From positions 6,945,645-7,009,644 of the forward strand of contig OX030956.1 in assembly GCA_943735955.1 (NCBI GenBank): a stretch of 64,000 nucleotides of DNA. Reading direction: 5' to 3'. The position numbers and the translations under genes were made by a program. Shown one piece after another: positions 11,911-24,991 of the stretch; position 1 is the stretch's first letter, and each line of letters starts with the position of its first letter. This stretch comes from Piscicola geometra (taxonomy: Eukaryota; Annelida; Clitellata; Hirudinida; Piscicolidae). Below the pieces are notes generated by a model. The model saw nothing but the letters and a program-made list of their open reading frames with translations. It was not told where the DNA came from and did not search any database.

Positions 11911-14900
11911 TTCTCTTATTTTTCCCATTCTTTGAGTGATTGTTAATATATTTACTTTTTTGACTAAAACATGAAAAATAGTCTTTTCAATCAGCTTGTC
12001 AAGGTTATTCGTTTTCCACGATTTTTGAAGCTTTTGCTGTTATAGTTTAAAAAAATATTTTGAACTAGAAAAATAAATTTTCTAAAATGCTATTTGAATT
12101 AAATTATATATCACGCAAAAGCTGTTTTTGCTTCCTAAGATTTCCACTTTTTATAAAAATTACTTGCACAGAAACTAACTTAGTAACCAAGGAAAATCTT
12201 TATTTTTATTTTTATTATTCCCAGTTTTTGAATTTTTTATATGTATTTGATATATATAAATTGGTTACTTAGTTTTGATTTCCCATTTTTCGAAAACTTT
12301 CTACATTTTAAAATTTGCTACAAGGATGTAAGGGCAATTTTTCTTACAATAATGATTCGTATTAAAAAGTCGATAACATTTTTTTATATTTAAATTAAAT
12401 AAATTTTTGTCTTGTTTTTATGTTAATAGTGCAAAAAAATTCGTTTCAAAAGAAAGAATAAAAGAACTTTGAAAACCTAAATAAAAGATTTATTCAAATT
12501 ATAAAAATTCAACATGAATTACTCCAAGTTTTGAAAATTTGAAATTTATAAAATCACTGTAAATCATTTTATTATGCGTAGACACAATAACACTTGTCCG
12601 CCCGCAAAACAAACACAATTTGGATGGTCTCATCTTTTTGTTTAATTTTATTTGTTTAGTTTTGTTATTTCAGGAATTTTTATGAATAATATTTTGCTTT
12701 TTTTATTTTATTCTAGATTGTTTCTCAATTAAAAAATATTTAGAATCATTCTTTTCAATATTCTATAAGTAAAAAGGCTGAAATGCCCACGATTTTTACC
12801 ATAGACGAGTTAAGCCAACTAAATATTTTAAAAAATTAAAATTTTGGTTTTATTATTTTAATTGGCGCCCTAATGCATATATAAAAACTGTTGTATGCAG
12901 AAGGAATAATGGGAACTCTTGAAGACACCAATAAGCTCATCCGGACCCGTCTTGAGAGCGCTTGACTGTCTTATTGTTCCTATTTTTTCCCTCCTTGTAC
13001 ATTCGTTTTTAAGAGAAATAATTTATGTTTTTAAATATTTTATGAATGTTTCATTGTATTTGAATGGCTAAAAAAACTTAACATGAAGTTTGATTTCATC
13101 TGTACTACTAAAACAATCACAACTAGGGTGATTGTTTAAAAAATAACTTAAGTAAACTTCAAAAAATGAAATCTTAATTGTACATATGAAAGTGCATTTT
13201 TGTAAAGAAAATGTTTAACAACAAAAGTTTTCTTTTTTTTTCGTTTCAAAATGTAGCAAATTTTTCACGTGTTTTATAGAGCACTTTCATCTCATTTTAA
13301 AACTAAAAGGCTAGACATTTTTCAGGAAAAATCTCAGCTCTGCAGAAAGATGCAAATATACTTTGCATTTCTCGGCAAAGTTTATTATTGAAAAAAGATT
13401 ATTTATCGTGGCTCCGCTAAAAGCATTGACCTAAGCTTTGATTCTAAACTGGATAAATAATGAAAAATTAACTTTTTTCTAGGTTGAAAATGCATTAAAA
13501 GCAAGAAAAATCTTAAGTATCTGTCTAATGAGAGGCATATATTTTCGTAGAAGCTTCGTTTTGAAATCTTGCCAATTAGAATGAATTTTTTATACTTTCT
13601 CACTCAAGAGGTTCTCAGAAATAAAAATAACATATGTTTGTTGTGTCTAACTTTCATATGGATGTTTTTACAAAATGTTTTTTTATCACCTATTTTCAAA
13701 AACTATATGAATTTTTTCAAAAGAAGAATAAAACTGTTTCATTAGTGGTTCTATGTTAATGGTAATGTAAATTTAAAATATTAAAAGTGTGTATAAAAGG
13801 TCATAAAATTAGTTCTTCAGGCTCAAGTTGCCTAACTTATTCGGCCCCCAAGACATATCTAAATGAGAAAACCAACGTAGACCATTCATAATACTTGAAG
13901 TATCAGCAAATAGTACTTTTTGCCCGGATATCCATTATAATGTTTTATATTTATTCATCTTTCTTTTTATTCATAATCAAATTGGTGATGTCAACTGCAT
14001 CTTTTATTAGCTATTTATATTAATTTTAGTCTATACCCTTTATCATCTGATCTCTTGTATTTATTCTCATTTACAGTAAAATTCATGTTTTATAAATAAA
14101 GTTTGTTAGTTTACTTAGAAAAGAACCCCTTCTTAAAAGATTATAATATTTTTTGAGATACAATATTTTACACGATTATAATATATAGATCTCATGGTTC
14201 AAATTGCCTCAAAAATAAATGTTATTGTATTTTATCGTTTTGCATATCTATTACCTTTTCAAAGGCATCATCGATAACAAAAATCAGCAATAATATCCTA
14301 AATTATCCTAAATTTTCATGGAAAACAATAAAAACATCAAAGTCATGAAATCATTTATACAATTAATATTTAAAACTAACTTTTCAACTTAAATATTTTA
14401 TTGATTTTTAGAATAATCCAAATGTTGTATTTATTTTTAGTTAAGTTAAACAGTAACAGTAGCAAACGACTGGCAGATGTTACTATTGATTTGTAGTTCA
14501 CTTGAAGTTCATCTCTTATGAGTGCCCATGCATATCAACCTTGGTACTTTGCTTACAACAGTTACTGCTAATTGTATTTTTAAAGTTTCAATTGTTTTTC
14601 AACTAAGATTTAGGCCTATAAGTTGTCGGACTGATCATTCTTTATATTGTTAGTAGTTGAATGCATGTGATAGTTTTGTGATTGACAAAATAAATTGCTG
14701 TTTTAAAAGGGCTTGAAATGGCATAGGAGTTGTGAAAACATTAATGATGAAGTCTCCAGTTTGTCTGCCTCCTCGGATATATTTGAACACACTAAAAACT
14801 CGTTTGATAAGTTGATATGAGGAATTTTAAGAATTCTTACTTTCGTAAAAGAATATTTCAAAAACAAACTAACCATTTTTTATACATATTTTAATAATAT

Positions 14901-15251
14901 CTATTAAAGAAATATTTTGTTTTTAAAAGATATAAATAAATTTATATTGCTGAAGTAAACTTTTCTAATTGTTTTTTCAACAATTCGAATTTTTATATTT
15001 TTATAATTTATTTTACTTTTTTCGCCTATTATGGTAATTTTGAAAAGTTGCAATTTTAAACTTAATAGCGTGGTCTTTTCACAAATCATCTCTAAAAATC
15101 CTTTTCGTTTTTGAATACAGAACAATTCAATTTTAAGTGTTATCTTCATCATCAATCAGTCATGACTGCTTCAGCAAATGCATCACACTTTTCACCAGTT
15201 ACCATCCACTAAATCATCCGTCTACTCATGCATCAAACATTTTCAAACAGT
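11911..15251. other. Gene-free AT-rich stretch upstream of the membrane-protein gene
   Basis: Nothing recognisable except a small, less AT-rich island at about 12890-12985 (with GCTCATCCGGACCCGTCTTG) and another at 13830-13860. Neither is an open frame or a known repeat to my eye. Confidence 0.5.
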
Positions 15252-18200
15252 ATGCAGGGTTACGACAAACTCGACGTGACATGTCTCTTCTCCATGGGCC
15301 TGCTCTTCGTTGGAGTGGTACTGACGTCCTTGCCTCTCGTCATCAATTCACACTACGAGTTCGTAAGCGCTACTTTTTTTTAACATTTACGACGTTGATT
15401 CTACATAATACAAAACAGCAATAAAATTTGATAATCACGCGGTGGGTTGCTGGCTGCTGGTTGGTAGTTTAAAATTCTGCTTGACGACGCTTGAAGGATA
15501 CTATGTCATGGGATTTAACAACCGGGCATATAGGCTGCTCCATATTTTATTTATCTTTGCGAAAAAACTATCTTTATAATGTGATGATGAGGTTGATACA
15601 GGCAACATCTTATAAGGAGAGCTTTGATCTGGTTTTTCTTGGTCCAGGAGAATGGTGTGTTGAGACTGGAACGTAAATTTGGTTTTTTAACATTTAAATA
15701 TTTTTGTTAGCTGTGTCTTTATCATTCTATTATAATTTTGTTCATTTGAAATCATCTGTGATGAAAAATGCTTCTTATTTTTCTATATTGACTCCATGCT
15801 TTATTCCTCGTTGCACTTCTTCATACTATCTGTACCACGTGGGTTTGTTCTTCTGATTAGAGCTTCAAACTGTGTTACAGAGTTCAAGACTTGAAAGAAA
15901 AAAGAAAAAATAAGCTGTTTTTTTTTATTCTCACATTTCTGTGAATAAACCTTGAGTAAAATTCTTTTTCTTTACTATCTTCTGGGTTTGACGCTCCATT
16001 ACATGCTTTTTGTGAGTTTCACCCCAAGATATCAAGAGAAGTTTTTTTCAATTGTGTCGCAATTGAGAGTTTAGTTGTAAAAGATAAATGATTTTTTTCG
16101 CAGACTCGGAGAATACTGCAGATATTTCCTTATTTTCATTGTCGCTGGCGGTTTTTATGGAGATCTTTGCAGTCTCTGGTTGGCTTTTGCGTAAATTAAA
16201 CAACCATCAACAAATTATCTTGCTTCTAATTAAACTTTTAATGGTTGACTATTATTTTCTCAGAGTATGAGACCTTCGGTGGACACTTTCTCGTGGCACA
16301 TCACTGATTACTCGAGCATGATCGAAAGTTTCTTTCTCGATTACTATTTTTTGGATTCTGTTTCTTCAAAAACCTTCTTATCATATCCAACAACGCTGGA
16401 TTCCAGTGTCACGTATTCCTCAGTGTTGTAGCTTTTCATCCGTTGCTTGTGTGGAAGTTTGTCAAAGGCGTTGTACAGGATTTCCATATCACGTTGGCTT
16501 CCCTTGTCAAGGGAATTGAAACGCCTTGTTTTTCTAGTCAATATATTTTTAGTTTTTATCGAGATAATACATTATTACGTTTTTATTCTAAGTTTAAGTA
16601 ATCTATATCTATTTATCACTCATTAAGCTGGAAGTTGAATACTTTTAGCGATTTTAGAAGTATATCTTTCCAAATTTTCATTTTTTAAATGAAATATTTT
16701 GAATTTTAATTCGTTTTAACCATTTTCTTCTGCTGATTTAACTATACATTAAACTTCATTTACAAAATAAATACTTTATGCCGCTAACAATGATGACCCT
16801 CAAAGATGCGCAAGGAAGATAACACAAACTCTTGAAACTCGTCGCCCTTTGAAATTCCATTATTGTATTTGTTGTATTACTTAAAACAGAGTTTACACAT
16901 GAGTTCTCAAAATGTTTTATCAACCTTTTAAATAATTCACGCTTGCCATAACAACCTCTTTGTGAAATGAGTCCAGAATACAGTTTTTTTAATAGGGAAA
17001 AATAGCACACCATTAAACATTCAGGAGAAAAAGACCGAAAAATATATTTAAACATTTTCAAAAAAAATATTTAAATATTACATTTCTAAAACTTTTTAAA
17101 ATATAAAAAATGAAAAGGAGAAATCTTTTAATTTAAAGTAGGTGTTTAAAAATTGTTATAGAAATGGAATCGGCACACTTTCTTTTTTGTTTAAAAGCCT
17201 TGAAAACCCCCAAAAAACAAGTAAACTATCAATAAATTAAAATTGCTTAAATGTTTTATTTAAATTTTTTTATATAATAAATATTTAAATTTTTTTAAAA
17301 GGTCTTTGATCTTCTTTCGAACTGTTTTTTAAACATTTAATGTGATTTTTCAAAAAAAAAATTGAAAAAGGAAACTGAACATTTATATATAGGAGGATAT
17401 TTCCGCGAATGCACTGTTTAATGCGCCATTTCAAGGAAAACTTTTTTCTTGTTTCTTAGTCTATAAATATATCCGCTTTTTTTTCGTTTTACATTATCAG
17501 TGTCTTTCATGTTCCGTATTAAATAACAATTTCTTTTATTTACTTATCTTTTCAAAACTGTTGTTTACGAGCTCGCCATCATCATCATGACCATAAAACC
17601 ATCACCATGACTAAAAAATCATCATCATCCAAGCCTGAACCCATGGTTTTCCATTATATCATGAGAGACAGACTATTGGCCAATAATGTTGTCATTCACT
17701 CCCCCCATCATCTGTCATAGCAACCCCTCGTAAACATTATCAAATCTTGAATGATCATAATGTGCAACGGTCTGCATATAGAAGTTATCATCCTGCTCAA
17801 AATATTAAATGTAGCTTGTCTTGGCGTATCTTCGTCAGTTTTTGCGACTTACTTAGGGAATCATGAATTTAGGTATGCATCAGCAATTGTAAAATGAATT
17901 TTAATTTCTAAAAGCTTTTTGAAAAATCTGATAGAATATTCTATTCTTTTTTTAAAGATTTCATTTTAAAGAAAATATTATATAAAAAATAATGGGATAA
18001 AAGACTTTTTAAACTAAACTAAACTTCAAAACTTTGAATATTAATACAAAGTTTTAAATGACTCACGGATCCTTTAGTTAATATTATTATATTAGTTATT
18101 AAAACAAAATTATTAGGAGGGCATAAGTAGAAAAAGCTAAAAAGGGAAAGTCATTCTGTCCACTTGGGAGATGGTTGTTTAAGCTATTTTATAAATATTC

Positions 18201-20959
18201 TCTATTGGAAGGTGGTTATTATTATGGGAAAAAAATTTCATTTCGCACTTAAAAAATTAATTTAAAAGTCAGCTTTAAGCGTCAGCGTAGTCAAAAATAA
18301 AGAAATAATTAGCACATATAGTTTACTCAAATTTCACAATACTAAGGTAACTTAATATAACTTAATTTATTTCCTATATTATTTCAAAGGAATTATTGTG
18401 CCCACACTTCACTGGGTTTCAGCAATGCCATGAAAAAAATGCTGCGGTCGGTGAAGTGGATTTGAAGATAGACCAAGTTTTAAAAGGTTTTAGAGTCAAA
18501 CAGTAAAAGTTCTAGTGCAGCTGGAGATACATTTAACATGTGTCTTAAGCTGGTGGCTCTCGAGTTCAGCCAAAAACACTGGAACTGACATAATTAGTTA
18601 TTTTTCTACCTTAATAATAATAATAATAATTGTCGTTTTTGTATAGTTCCCGGGCACGCAACTGAAGCGCTACCTCGAGCAAAAATATGTTTCCAGTAGG
18701 TAACAAAAACAACAAATTCAGAGGTTTTTCCAAAACAGTATCAAACCTAATTTTCCATTTTATCACAAATTTGGGTCACGCAATCAGCAGATAATTAAGT
18801 TAATTTGATACATTCGAATATCTGTAGTAGTTGCAGGAAAGCTTTTTAGTAAAGTCAGGACTATTTACATGAAAAAGGTTTTGAGCTCGGTGTCAAAAGT
18901 AGCAGTTGAGTGTTTAGGAAGTCTATAAGCTGATTGCTTTCATCGAACCCTATCTCAAGACGGTTTTAGATAGACAAAAAGGAAACTACGGCAATGATGA
19001 AGCTTTCTTTAAGGAGTATCCACCCATTGAGCTGGCTTCGGAAAGTGATGACACTCTTGTTCATGAACCTTGTGATGGAAAGGCAGTGTGGTAAAGTGGA
19101 CCAAAAACTGAAGAAGCTAGAAAAACTTAATGCAGTCCATCATTCTACAAAAAAGTTAGCCGCTAAGAAAAGTTCAGCTTCCGTCTTCCAAGACTTTTGA
19201 AATTTAGAAATAATCTAACTCGATCATGAATCTACTGTTCCTATATATATATTTTTATATGGTGGTAGTATTTTTTTAATTTTTTAAAATAGATTTTAAA
19301 GAATAATTTTACAAAAATTTGATTAACAGATAATACAATGTGGAAATAATAAATAATCGAATTCTATATTATTATAAAAAAACAGTATATAATTTTTCTA
19401 ATTTAATAGTTTTTCATTACAACCCTACTTTTAATAAAATATTTCAGGTCTATTTTATAGTTATTTTCTAATATTTCTGAATAATAATTTTGTTAGAATT
19501 AAACATTCAAAGTTTTTACTTAGTATTTCTGATTTGATATAAAACGTTATTTCTAATTTTTTTCCCAACCCACACTCTTTATTAATTAAATGTCAATTTT
19601 TCAAGATATTGCCTTTATATCTTGATTTATCCCTTTTGAATAATAGTGTTTTTTGTATATATAAAAACGTTTCAAGAAACACATATATTTTAATTTTTCT
19701 TCATTTATTCACGTCAGGAAAAATTTATTTAAATTTTTTATCAAGAAAAATACATAAATTTCTTTAACAAATTTCTGTTGAAAAATTGTATGACGTACAA
19801 ATTGTTACTCCGAAAAGTGCGATAAAACCTATTTCTATGGCATTAAGCACTAAAAATGTTAATAAATTAATATTGCAAAATAGTTCATCTTTAATTTTTT
19901 AACTTTAATTTCGTATTTACTTAGTTCATTAACACTTTCATGTGCATAAATACAAAGGCGGATAGTGGAGTGGTATATCTACCAGAATAAGTGTTGAGCA
20001 AAGTGGAAGATTAGTAGCTCATGGCGTGATGATTCAACAATTCAGAATAAATGACATTGACCAAAAGGATTTTGGAGTTAGACAAGATGAGAAATGAGAA
20101 TATCATAGAGATATTCCGAGTAGTGCGGTACATGGGTGTGGTGAGAGAAGATATGAAGAAACTGGAGCAAAAGAGGCAGATGCAGAATATAGAGTAATAT
20201 GGGAAGTATATAATTTGCGGTAACTGAATGAGATTTAAAATCTTTTAAATTTTTATTTATATACATTTATACAAATTTCATTATAAAAAAATGTTGCATT
20301 ATATTGGATAAGATAACAATTCTATAAAATTTGAAACATTTATATTTCAAAACTGTACTGTTGTAAAATAACTCATGATTACGAGGTGTGTCGATAAATA
20401 CAAATTAATTTGGCAGTTTAGTTTGTTAAGTTGAACAAATTCTTCTCCCCCTAACTAAACGTTAGTTAAAAATCGTTTTACAGATTTTAAGAAATAGAAT
20501 TTAAAAGATTAGTAACTCATTTATATTTTCAGACTGGACTTCAGCTCTTCAGCCAGAAAGAACGAAAAGACAGAACACATTTACTACACCCTGACCGTCG
20601 TCCTACTCGTCTGCCACGTCATTGGTCTGGCCATGATCACGTGCGCAGGTGCTCTCTTGTTATTGGTCTGCTGTTTGATGTGCTGGAAAGGAGAGTTTGA
20701 CGGATTTTTCAAAAGAGGAGAAGAAATTAAGGAAATTGGAGAAGGGACAAAATATAAAAGCAATTACGTTCATCAAGACGAAGATGGTCGAAAGGCAGGT
20801 GTGGATGAAACTATAATTGGCAAAGCGACAACGGATAGGGGAGCGGAAATGAAAAAGACCGTGGACTCTGTAAATCTAGCAGGAAAGTCGACACCACTGC
20901 TGCTCGGAAAACAGCCTCAAGCCTACTATGGCTCTCAAAACATAAAGGAAAACAAATGA
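15252..20959 (+). CDS. Four-exon gene for a small multi-pass membrane protein
   Basis: Assembled by eye from coding exons 15252-15362, 15602-15672, 16104-16190 and 20533-20959. Every acceptor is AG, the donors are GTAAGC, GTAAAT and GTAAAT, and the phases close (0, 2, 2) to 231 codons plus TGA. Exon 1 encodes the hydrophobic segment CLFSMGLLFVGVVLTSLPLV. Exon 2 gives a loop with GPGEWC. Exon 3 starts L-G-E-Y-C and then a hydrophobic segment. Exon 4 has a long hydrophobic stretch (YYTLTVVLLVCHVIGLAMIT and on) ending Cys-rich, then a polar Lys/Glu/Gly tail of about 95 residues, presumably cytoplasmic. The loop pattern W-C-x9-C recalls the first extracellular loop of claudin/PMP22-type four-span proteins, but I do not recognise the family and count only three clear spans. 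AATAAA sequences lie near 21098. The start codon follows a possible acceptor (CAAACAG), so a 5' untranslated exon is likely. No function is assigned. Confidence 0.72.
15363..15601 (+). other. Intron 1 of the membrane-protein gene
   Basis: 239 bp bounded by GTAAGC and TTGATACAG. The frame of exon 2 stays open upstream through part of the intron (15491 on), but that part has no membrane-protein-like composition. Confidence 0.65.
18611..18690 (-). repeat. 3' end fragment of a tRNA-derived SINE family
   Basis: An (AAT)n run leads into a segment containing GGCACGCAACTGAAGCGCT, which recurs exactly at 55489-55507. Read on the minus strand it is GCGCTTCAGTTGCGTGCC, then a short A-rich stretch, then an (ATT)n tail, the usual order for a SINE 3' end. 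Confidence 0.6.
18918..19200 (+). pseudogene. Possible exon or broken coding remnant inside an intron
   Basis: After a possible acceptor (GAGTGTTTAG) an open stretch reads KLIAFIEPYLKTVLDRQK and on to HEPCDGKAVW, balanced in composition and unlike the surrounding DNA. It then hits TAA inside GTAAAGT, which could be a donor or a frameshift. In another frame the sequence continues KVDQKLKKLEKL and on to a stop at 19198-19200. I do not recognise the protein. It could be a cassette exon, a decayed processed copy or a transposon scrap. Confidence 0.35.
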
Positions 20960-21222
20960 CATTACAATGAGAACTGTGATATTAATATTGTTAATATTAG
21001 TAGTAAAAATAATTTTTAAACCCTTGTTAACATTAATTTTATTATATATATTACTTTTAATTTATTCCAATTTATTTGATTGAGTGTTAAAAATCAAAAA
21101 TAAATAAATTTATATTCATTTGTTTCGTGAGAATGACTACTAATCAGGTAAACAATGAGAAAAATCACAATCTTGTAAGCCAGTGAATTGTTAAAATAAA
21201 TTTTACATATTTTGCGCTGGGA
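20960..21222 (+). other. 3' flank of the membrane-protein gene
   Basis: AT-rich 3' region with overlapping AATAAA signals near 21095-21105 (AAAAATAAATAAATTT). No other feature is seen. Confidence 0.5.
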
Positions 21223-21230
21223 ACCATAAG

Positions 21231-21592
21231 CATAAGCGGCGATCTTGGAGGGTCCTAGGGTCTAAACTACTTTTTGGTAGGGGGGTTCGTCTTTATGTAG
21301 ACCCCCCCCCTTTTTTTTCAATTAAAACATTAGTAAACTATTATTTTGATACAAGCATGATCGTCAACCATGGCATAAAACAGAATGTTTATAAAGTAAT
21401 ACATTGTGAGTATGTGTAGTTATAGCTGTCTAAAACAAAAATATTCTTTGCTTACTCAAATATTCGCATCAAAACAGAATTTAAACAATTTTTTCTAAGT
21501 GGGGGGAGGAGGGAACTGGACTCTAGGACCTCTCCTGGATCGTCCATGCTGGGTGGGACCCCCGCAAGATTCGCAGCAGATCGCCGCCCCTG
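21231..21592. mobile_element. hAT MITE, 362 bp, with 8-bp target-site duplication
   Basis: The left end is CATAAGCGGCGATCTTGGAGG and the right end, reversed, CAGGGGCGGCGATCTGCTGC. The duplication ACCATAAG is perfect at 21223-21230 and 21593-21600. Its 5' half contains GTCAACCATGGCATAAAACA and ACATTGTGAGTATGTGTAG, the same internal block found at the right end of the hAT element at 2797-6113, so it is very likely an internally deleted relative mobilised by that family. It has no coding capacity. Confidence 0.9.
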
Positions 21593-21600
21593 ACCATAAG

Positions 21601-24410
21601 GATTATCACAAATTAATTTTTTGCTTTTTTTTAGTTATTTAGAATGTCAACTTTTAGAAAATAACGTTCTCTTCAGATTAAAATCTTGGCCCGAAATTGT
21701 TCCTAGGTAGATAGGATATATAATAAATGTGATCGAAAAAAGTAGATACAATATTTCAGACTTTGAACCTATTATGTAAAAGATAACTTCCATTTTCAAT
21801 GAAATTTATTTTCGATTCGTCAGAGAGCAATGTGAATCTCCAAGTCTTTAAGTTATAATATTTTATTTTCACATTTTTCAAATTTTTAAAATATATAAAG
21901 TTAAGCTTTGAAATGTGATTTTCTTTTTTCTTGTGTAGATCGTAACTCTTTTTGGAGAAAAAAAATTTATTAAGTAACTTTTAATTTATTCCTATTTAAA
22001 TTTATTTCAGTTACGATTAAATTAATGAAATTAAAATTAATAACTAAGATAGAAAAGAGCCTCTTGACACTTTCAACTCTCGTTCTATACAAAAAGACGT
22101 AATACGATTAATTACATCTTGCGATTATTCCAAAAACCTGGTGCATCAAACTGGTTTAAAAAAAATAATTATAAAAATACTTGAAGAAATTAAACTAAAA
22201 CACGTTGCAGATTATTTATGAGGGCTTAAATAAGCGGTGCATTAGCTGGTAATTAGGATATAAAGCTGTACATGGATCTTTAAATCTCTAATTCACAACA
22301 TATTTAACTTTGATGTTCTCTAATCGACTTAAAACTAATAATTCATCGTTTAATCTGATTTTTTTAATTTTCTCAAAAAAACTTTGCTAAATAATCATGA
22401 ATAAAAAAAACCTTTTTGGTAGATTATTCTTTACAACTTTTCTAACGATTAATCTTTTTCACATTATTCTTCTACTATAATGTTTTCAATATGTTAAGTT
22501 GCAATATAATTACAAACTAAACACATCTTTATATTTTTATTTTCCATATTTTCCGCACATTAGTAAATACATATTCGACCAATTACCAATCACTAAACTC
22601 CAATCCATCTATCCTTTTCAATTCCATATATTAAATGACTTTCATTACAAATTTCACAAAATTAAACTATTTTTTATTGTTAAAATACAAAATAAATTAG
22701 TTTTAAAAAAAACAACATATATTTAAACTGTGTTAAACTGTCAACTTTGTTCCAAGTGCACACAATACCTATTGATAGAAAATTGTATAGAAAACACCCA
22801 GAGATACTTTGCGAAAAGGTTGAAATATTTAAACTTTTAAACGGGTCATGAATTTGTAAATCATGAAATGAGTTTTTGAAATGTTTACTGCCTTGTGTCT
22901 TCATCAATGTGCCACATTCTTTTGTAGTATCCCATTATTCTTTGTTTCATTTTATTGCATCCAACTACATTTAATTATTTCAACTGTAACAAAGTTATTT
23001 TAATATATTATAGTCTAATTGACTGTATTTTAGTTCATCATTTGATTTTATATTTTTAATCACACTACTGCCGTCAGAATTAAAAAAAAACACAGTTTTA
23101 TTTCAATTAATATATTTAAGGTTTTAATTTCAAATTATTATTTATTATTAAAATTATTAATTTTGCGTTTCACGTTAATTCAAGTATGCCATTGTCTTAT
23201 CGGCGACAATGCGACTGTGAAGCATTGTGACCTTCATGCCCTACTCATAACTGGCTCTCTAACTGTTAATTGCCGACAACATCACAAGTATCATCATCAT
23301 CATCTTCGTCATCATCAATATCATCACCGCCCCACCGTCATTACTATAGTTATCAACTTTATCATCATAGTTTTATAAATAAAATTACCGATGAGTTGTA
23401 ATTCATTTTAAAATCATCAGAGAAGTAATAATTGTGAGGATCCAAGTGAAACGATAAATTTACAATGGCCTTATTGAGAAATTCGGAGCTCGCTGACCCG
23501 TTTGTGTCATTTAAGGGAATTCGATCTGCTGTTATTCATTTGTAAAAATAATAATTATTCAATTTGATCCGAATAGCAATTACAATTTATTTAAAATAAA
23601 ACTAGTTGCAATTACTTTCTTCATGTGTGTCTCTTTGTTATATAAGCGACTACTAATGTTCTATTTAATTAACTGGATCAGATGATACCATGTTATAAAC
23701 ATACTCCAAACTATTTTTTATTAATTAGTATTGTTCAACATTAATATTCAATCTAGTTCGAAATCGATCTATTTATTTATAATTGCAAAAATATTTTGTA
23801 GATCATTTTTTGTTTGTGATTTTTTTACTTACAAAAAAACTATAATTATTGAACCTTGAAAATTGTAAGAGATTATTATTACAATAAAATATATAAATAC
23901 TTAATAGTCTTTGTAAAGAATAGAAAACTATTTTACTGATTTCTAAAATATTATTATTGTTTTTTTGAGGCCTTAAATGTCTCGCAAGGCATTAAAATTC
24001 CAGCGGGAGACCGTTATTACAATAATAAAAATAGATTTGAAAATATAAAGAAAAATAATATAAATAAAATACTATAATTCATTAAACTGTAGTAGTAATT
24101 AAATTTAGATATTCATCTAAAACAAAAACAAAACGAAATAAAAATGAATATAAAAGGCATGTTAACTATATATTTTTCAAATTGTATTTTAATAGGCTTA
24201 TAAGATGTTTTTAAAATCTGAAAAAAACAACATAAAAGCTATAGCTGGTCGATAAAAAGTGAACTTTTGAACAAACAATGTGAGAAAGGAGATCTTAAGA
24301 CAATATTGACTGGCAGTAATGCTTCTAGAATGCTTTAGTTTATAACTCGGGCTGTGCGGAATTGCTGTAAATTTATCTACTTTTTGTGTATATTAATAAT
24401 AATAATAATG
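21601..24410. other. Gene-free AT-rich stretch
   Basis: Nothing coding is recognised. A degenerate ATC-repeat patch lies at 23285-23375. A less AT-rich island with no open frame lies at about 23450-23535. Confidence 0.5.
23285..23375 (+). repeat. Degenerate (ATC)n microsatellite
   Basis: Runs of ATC and CATCATC with interruptions. The poly-His/Ile frames across it are repeat artefacts. Confidence 0.8.
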
Positions 24411-24545
24411 ACGATCATTATTATAGTGGCGTATAACCCGAACGGGTTTCCAGGCCACTTGTGCTGCATATTTTCTTTTGCGCCTTTGGGTTACTAGGGC
24501 ATTGGTTGCACTTGAACCTATGGCCTTTCATTATTGGTCAAATTT
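24395..24545 (-). repeat. tRNA-derived SINE copy, 5' part missing
   Basis: On the minus strand it has a B-box-like ATAGGTTCAAGTGCAACC, then ATGCCCTAGTA (shared with the copy at 55470-55620), then GTTCGGGTTATACGCC, and ends in an (ATT)n tail at 24395-24412. The order box B, body, ATT tail is typical of a SINE. No clear A box remains. Confidence 0.65.
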
Positions 24546-24740
24546 ACAATTTAGTTTTTTTAAATTATAAACTTGATTTTTTGTGCACTTATAAATACTA
24601 CTATTACTTGAAAGATTCGTCAGCGAGACAAATAAGAAGGTGTAGAATCTCTTATAGAGTGATTCTGGAAATTAATTATAAAAACTTTCGAAACTCATGC
24701 AAAACCCCATAAAAGCGGACAAAAATTATTTTAAAGTGTT

Positions 24741-24991
24741 AGTAAATATTAAATAAGCAATCTATTTGAAGTCAGAAGAGATTAATAATTTTATAATTTA
24801 AGACTAATAAAAGTGTATATATTTTAATCAAAATATATATAAGAGTTTATAGTTTTAAAATTTAAAAGTTTTAGTAAATATTTAATAAGCAATCTATTTG
24901 AAGTCAGAAGAGATTAATAATTTTATAATTTAAGACTAATAAAAGTGTATATATTTTAATCAAAATATATATAAGAGTTTATAATTTTAAA
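24741..24991. repeat. 132-bp tandem duplication, two near-identical copies
   Basis: AGTAAATATT at 24741 recurs at 24873, TCTATTTGAA at 24761 recurs at 24893 and AAGAGTTTATA at 24841 recurs at 24973, a constant offset of 132. Differences between copies are very few, implying a recent duplication. Confidence 0.95.

Larger units (their letters stand above)
16191..20532 (+). other. Large intron 3 of the membrane-protein gene (4.3 kb)
   Basis: Bounded by GTAAAT and ATATTTTCAG. It holds an (AAT)n-tailed SINE fragment (18611-18680) and a possible coding remnant at 18918-19200, described separately. The rest is AT-rich and featureless. Confidence 0.6.

Noticed and set aside
24741..24991. Possible CRISPR array
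   Set aside because: Only two long direct copies without spacers, in an animal genome. None of the tandem arrays in the window has the repeat-spacer pattern.
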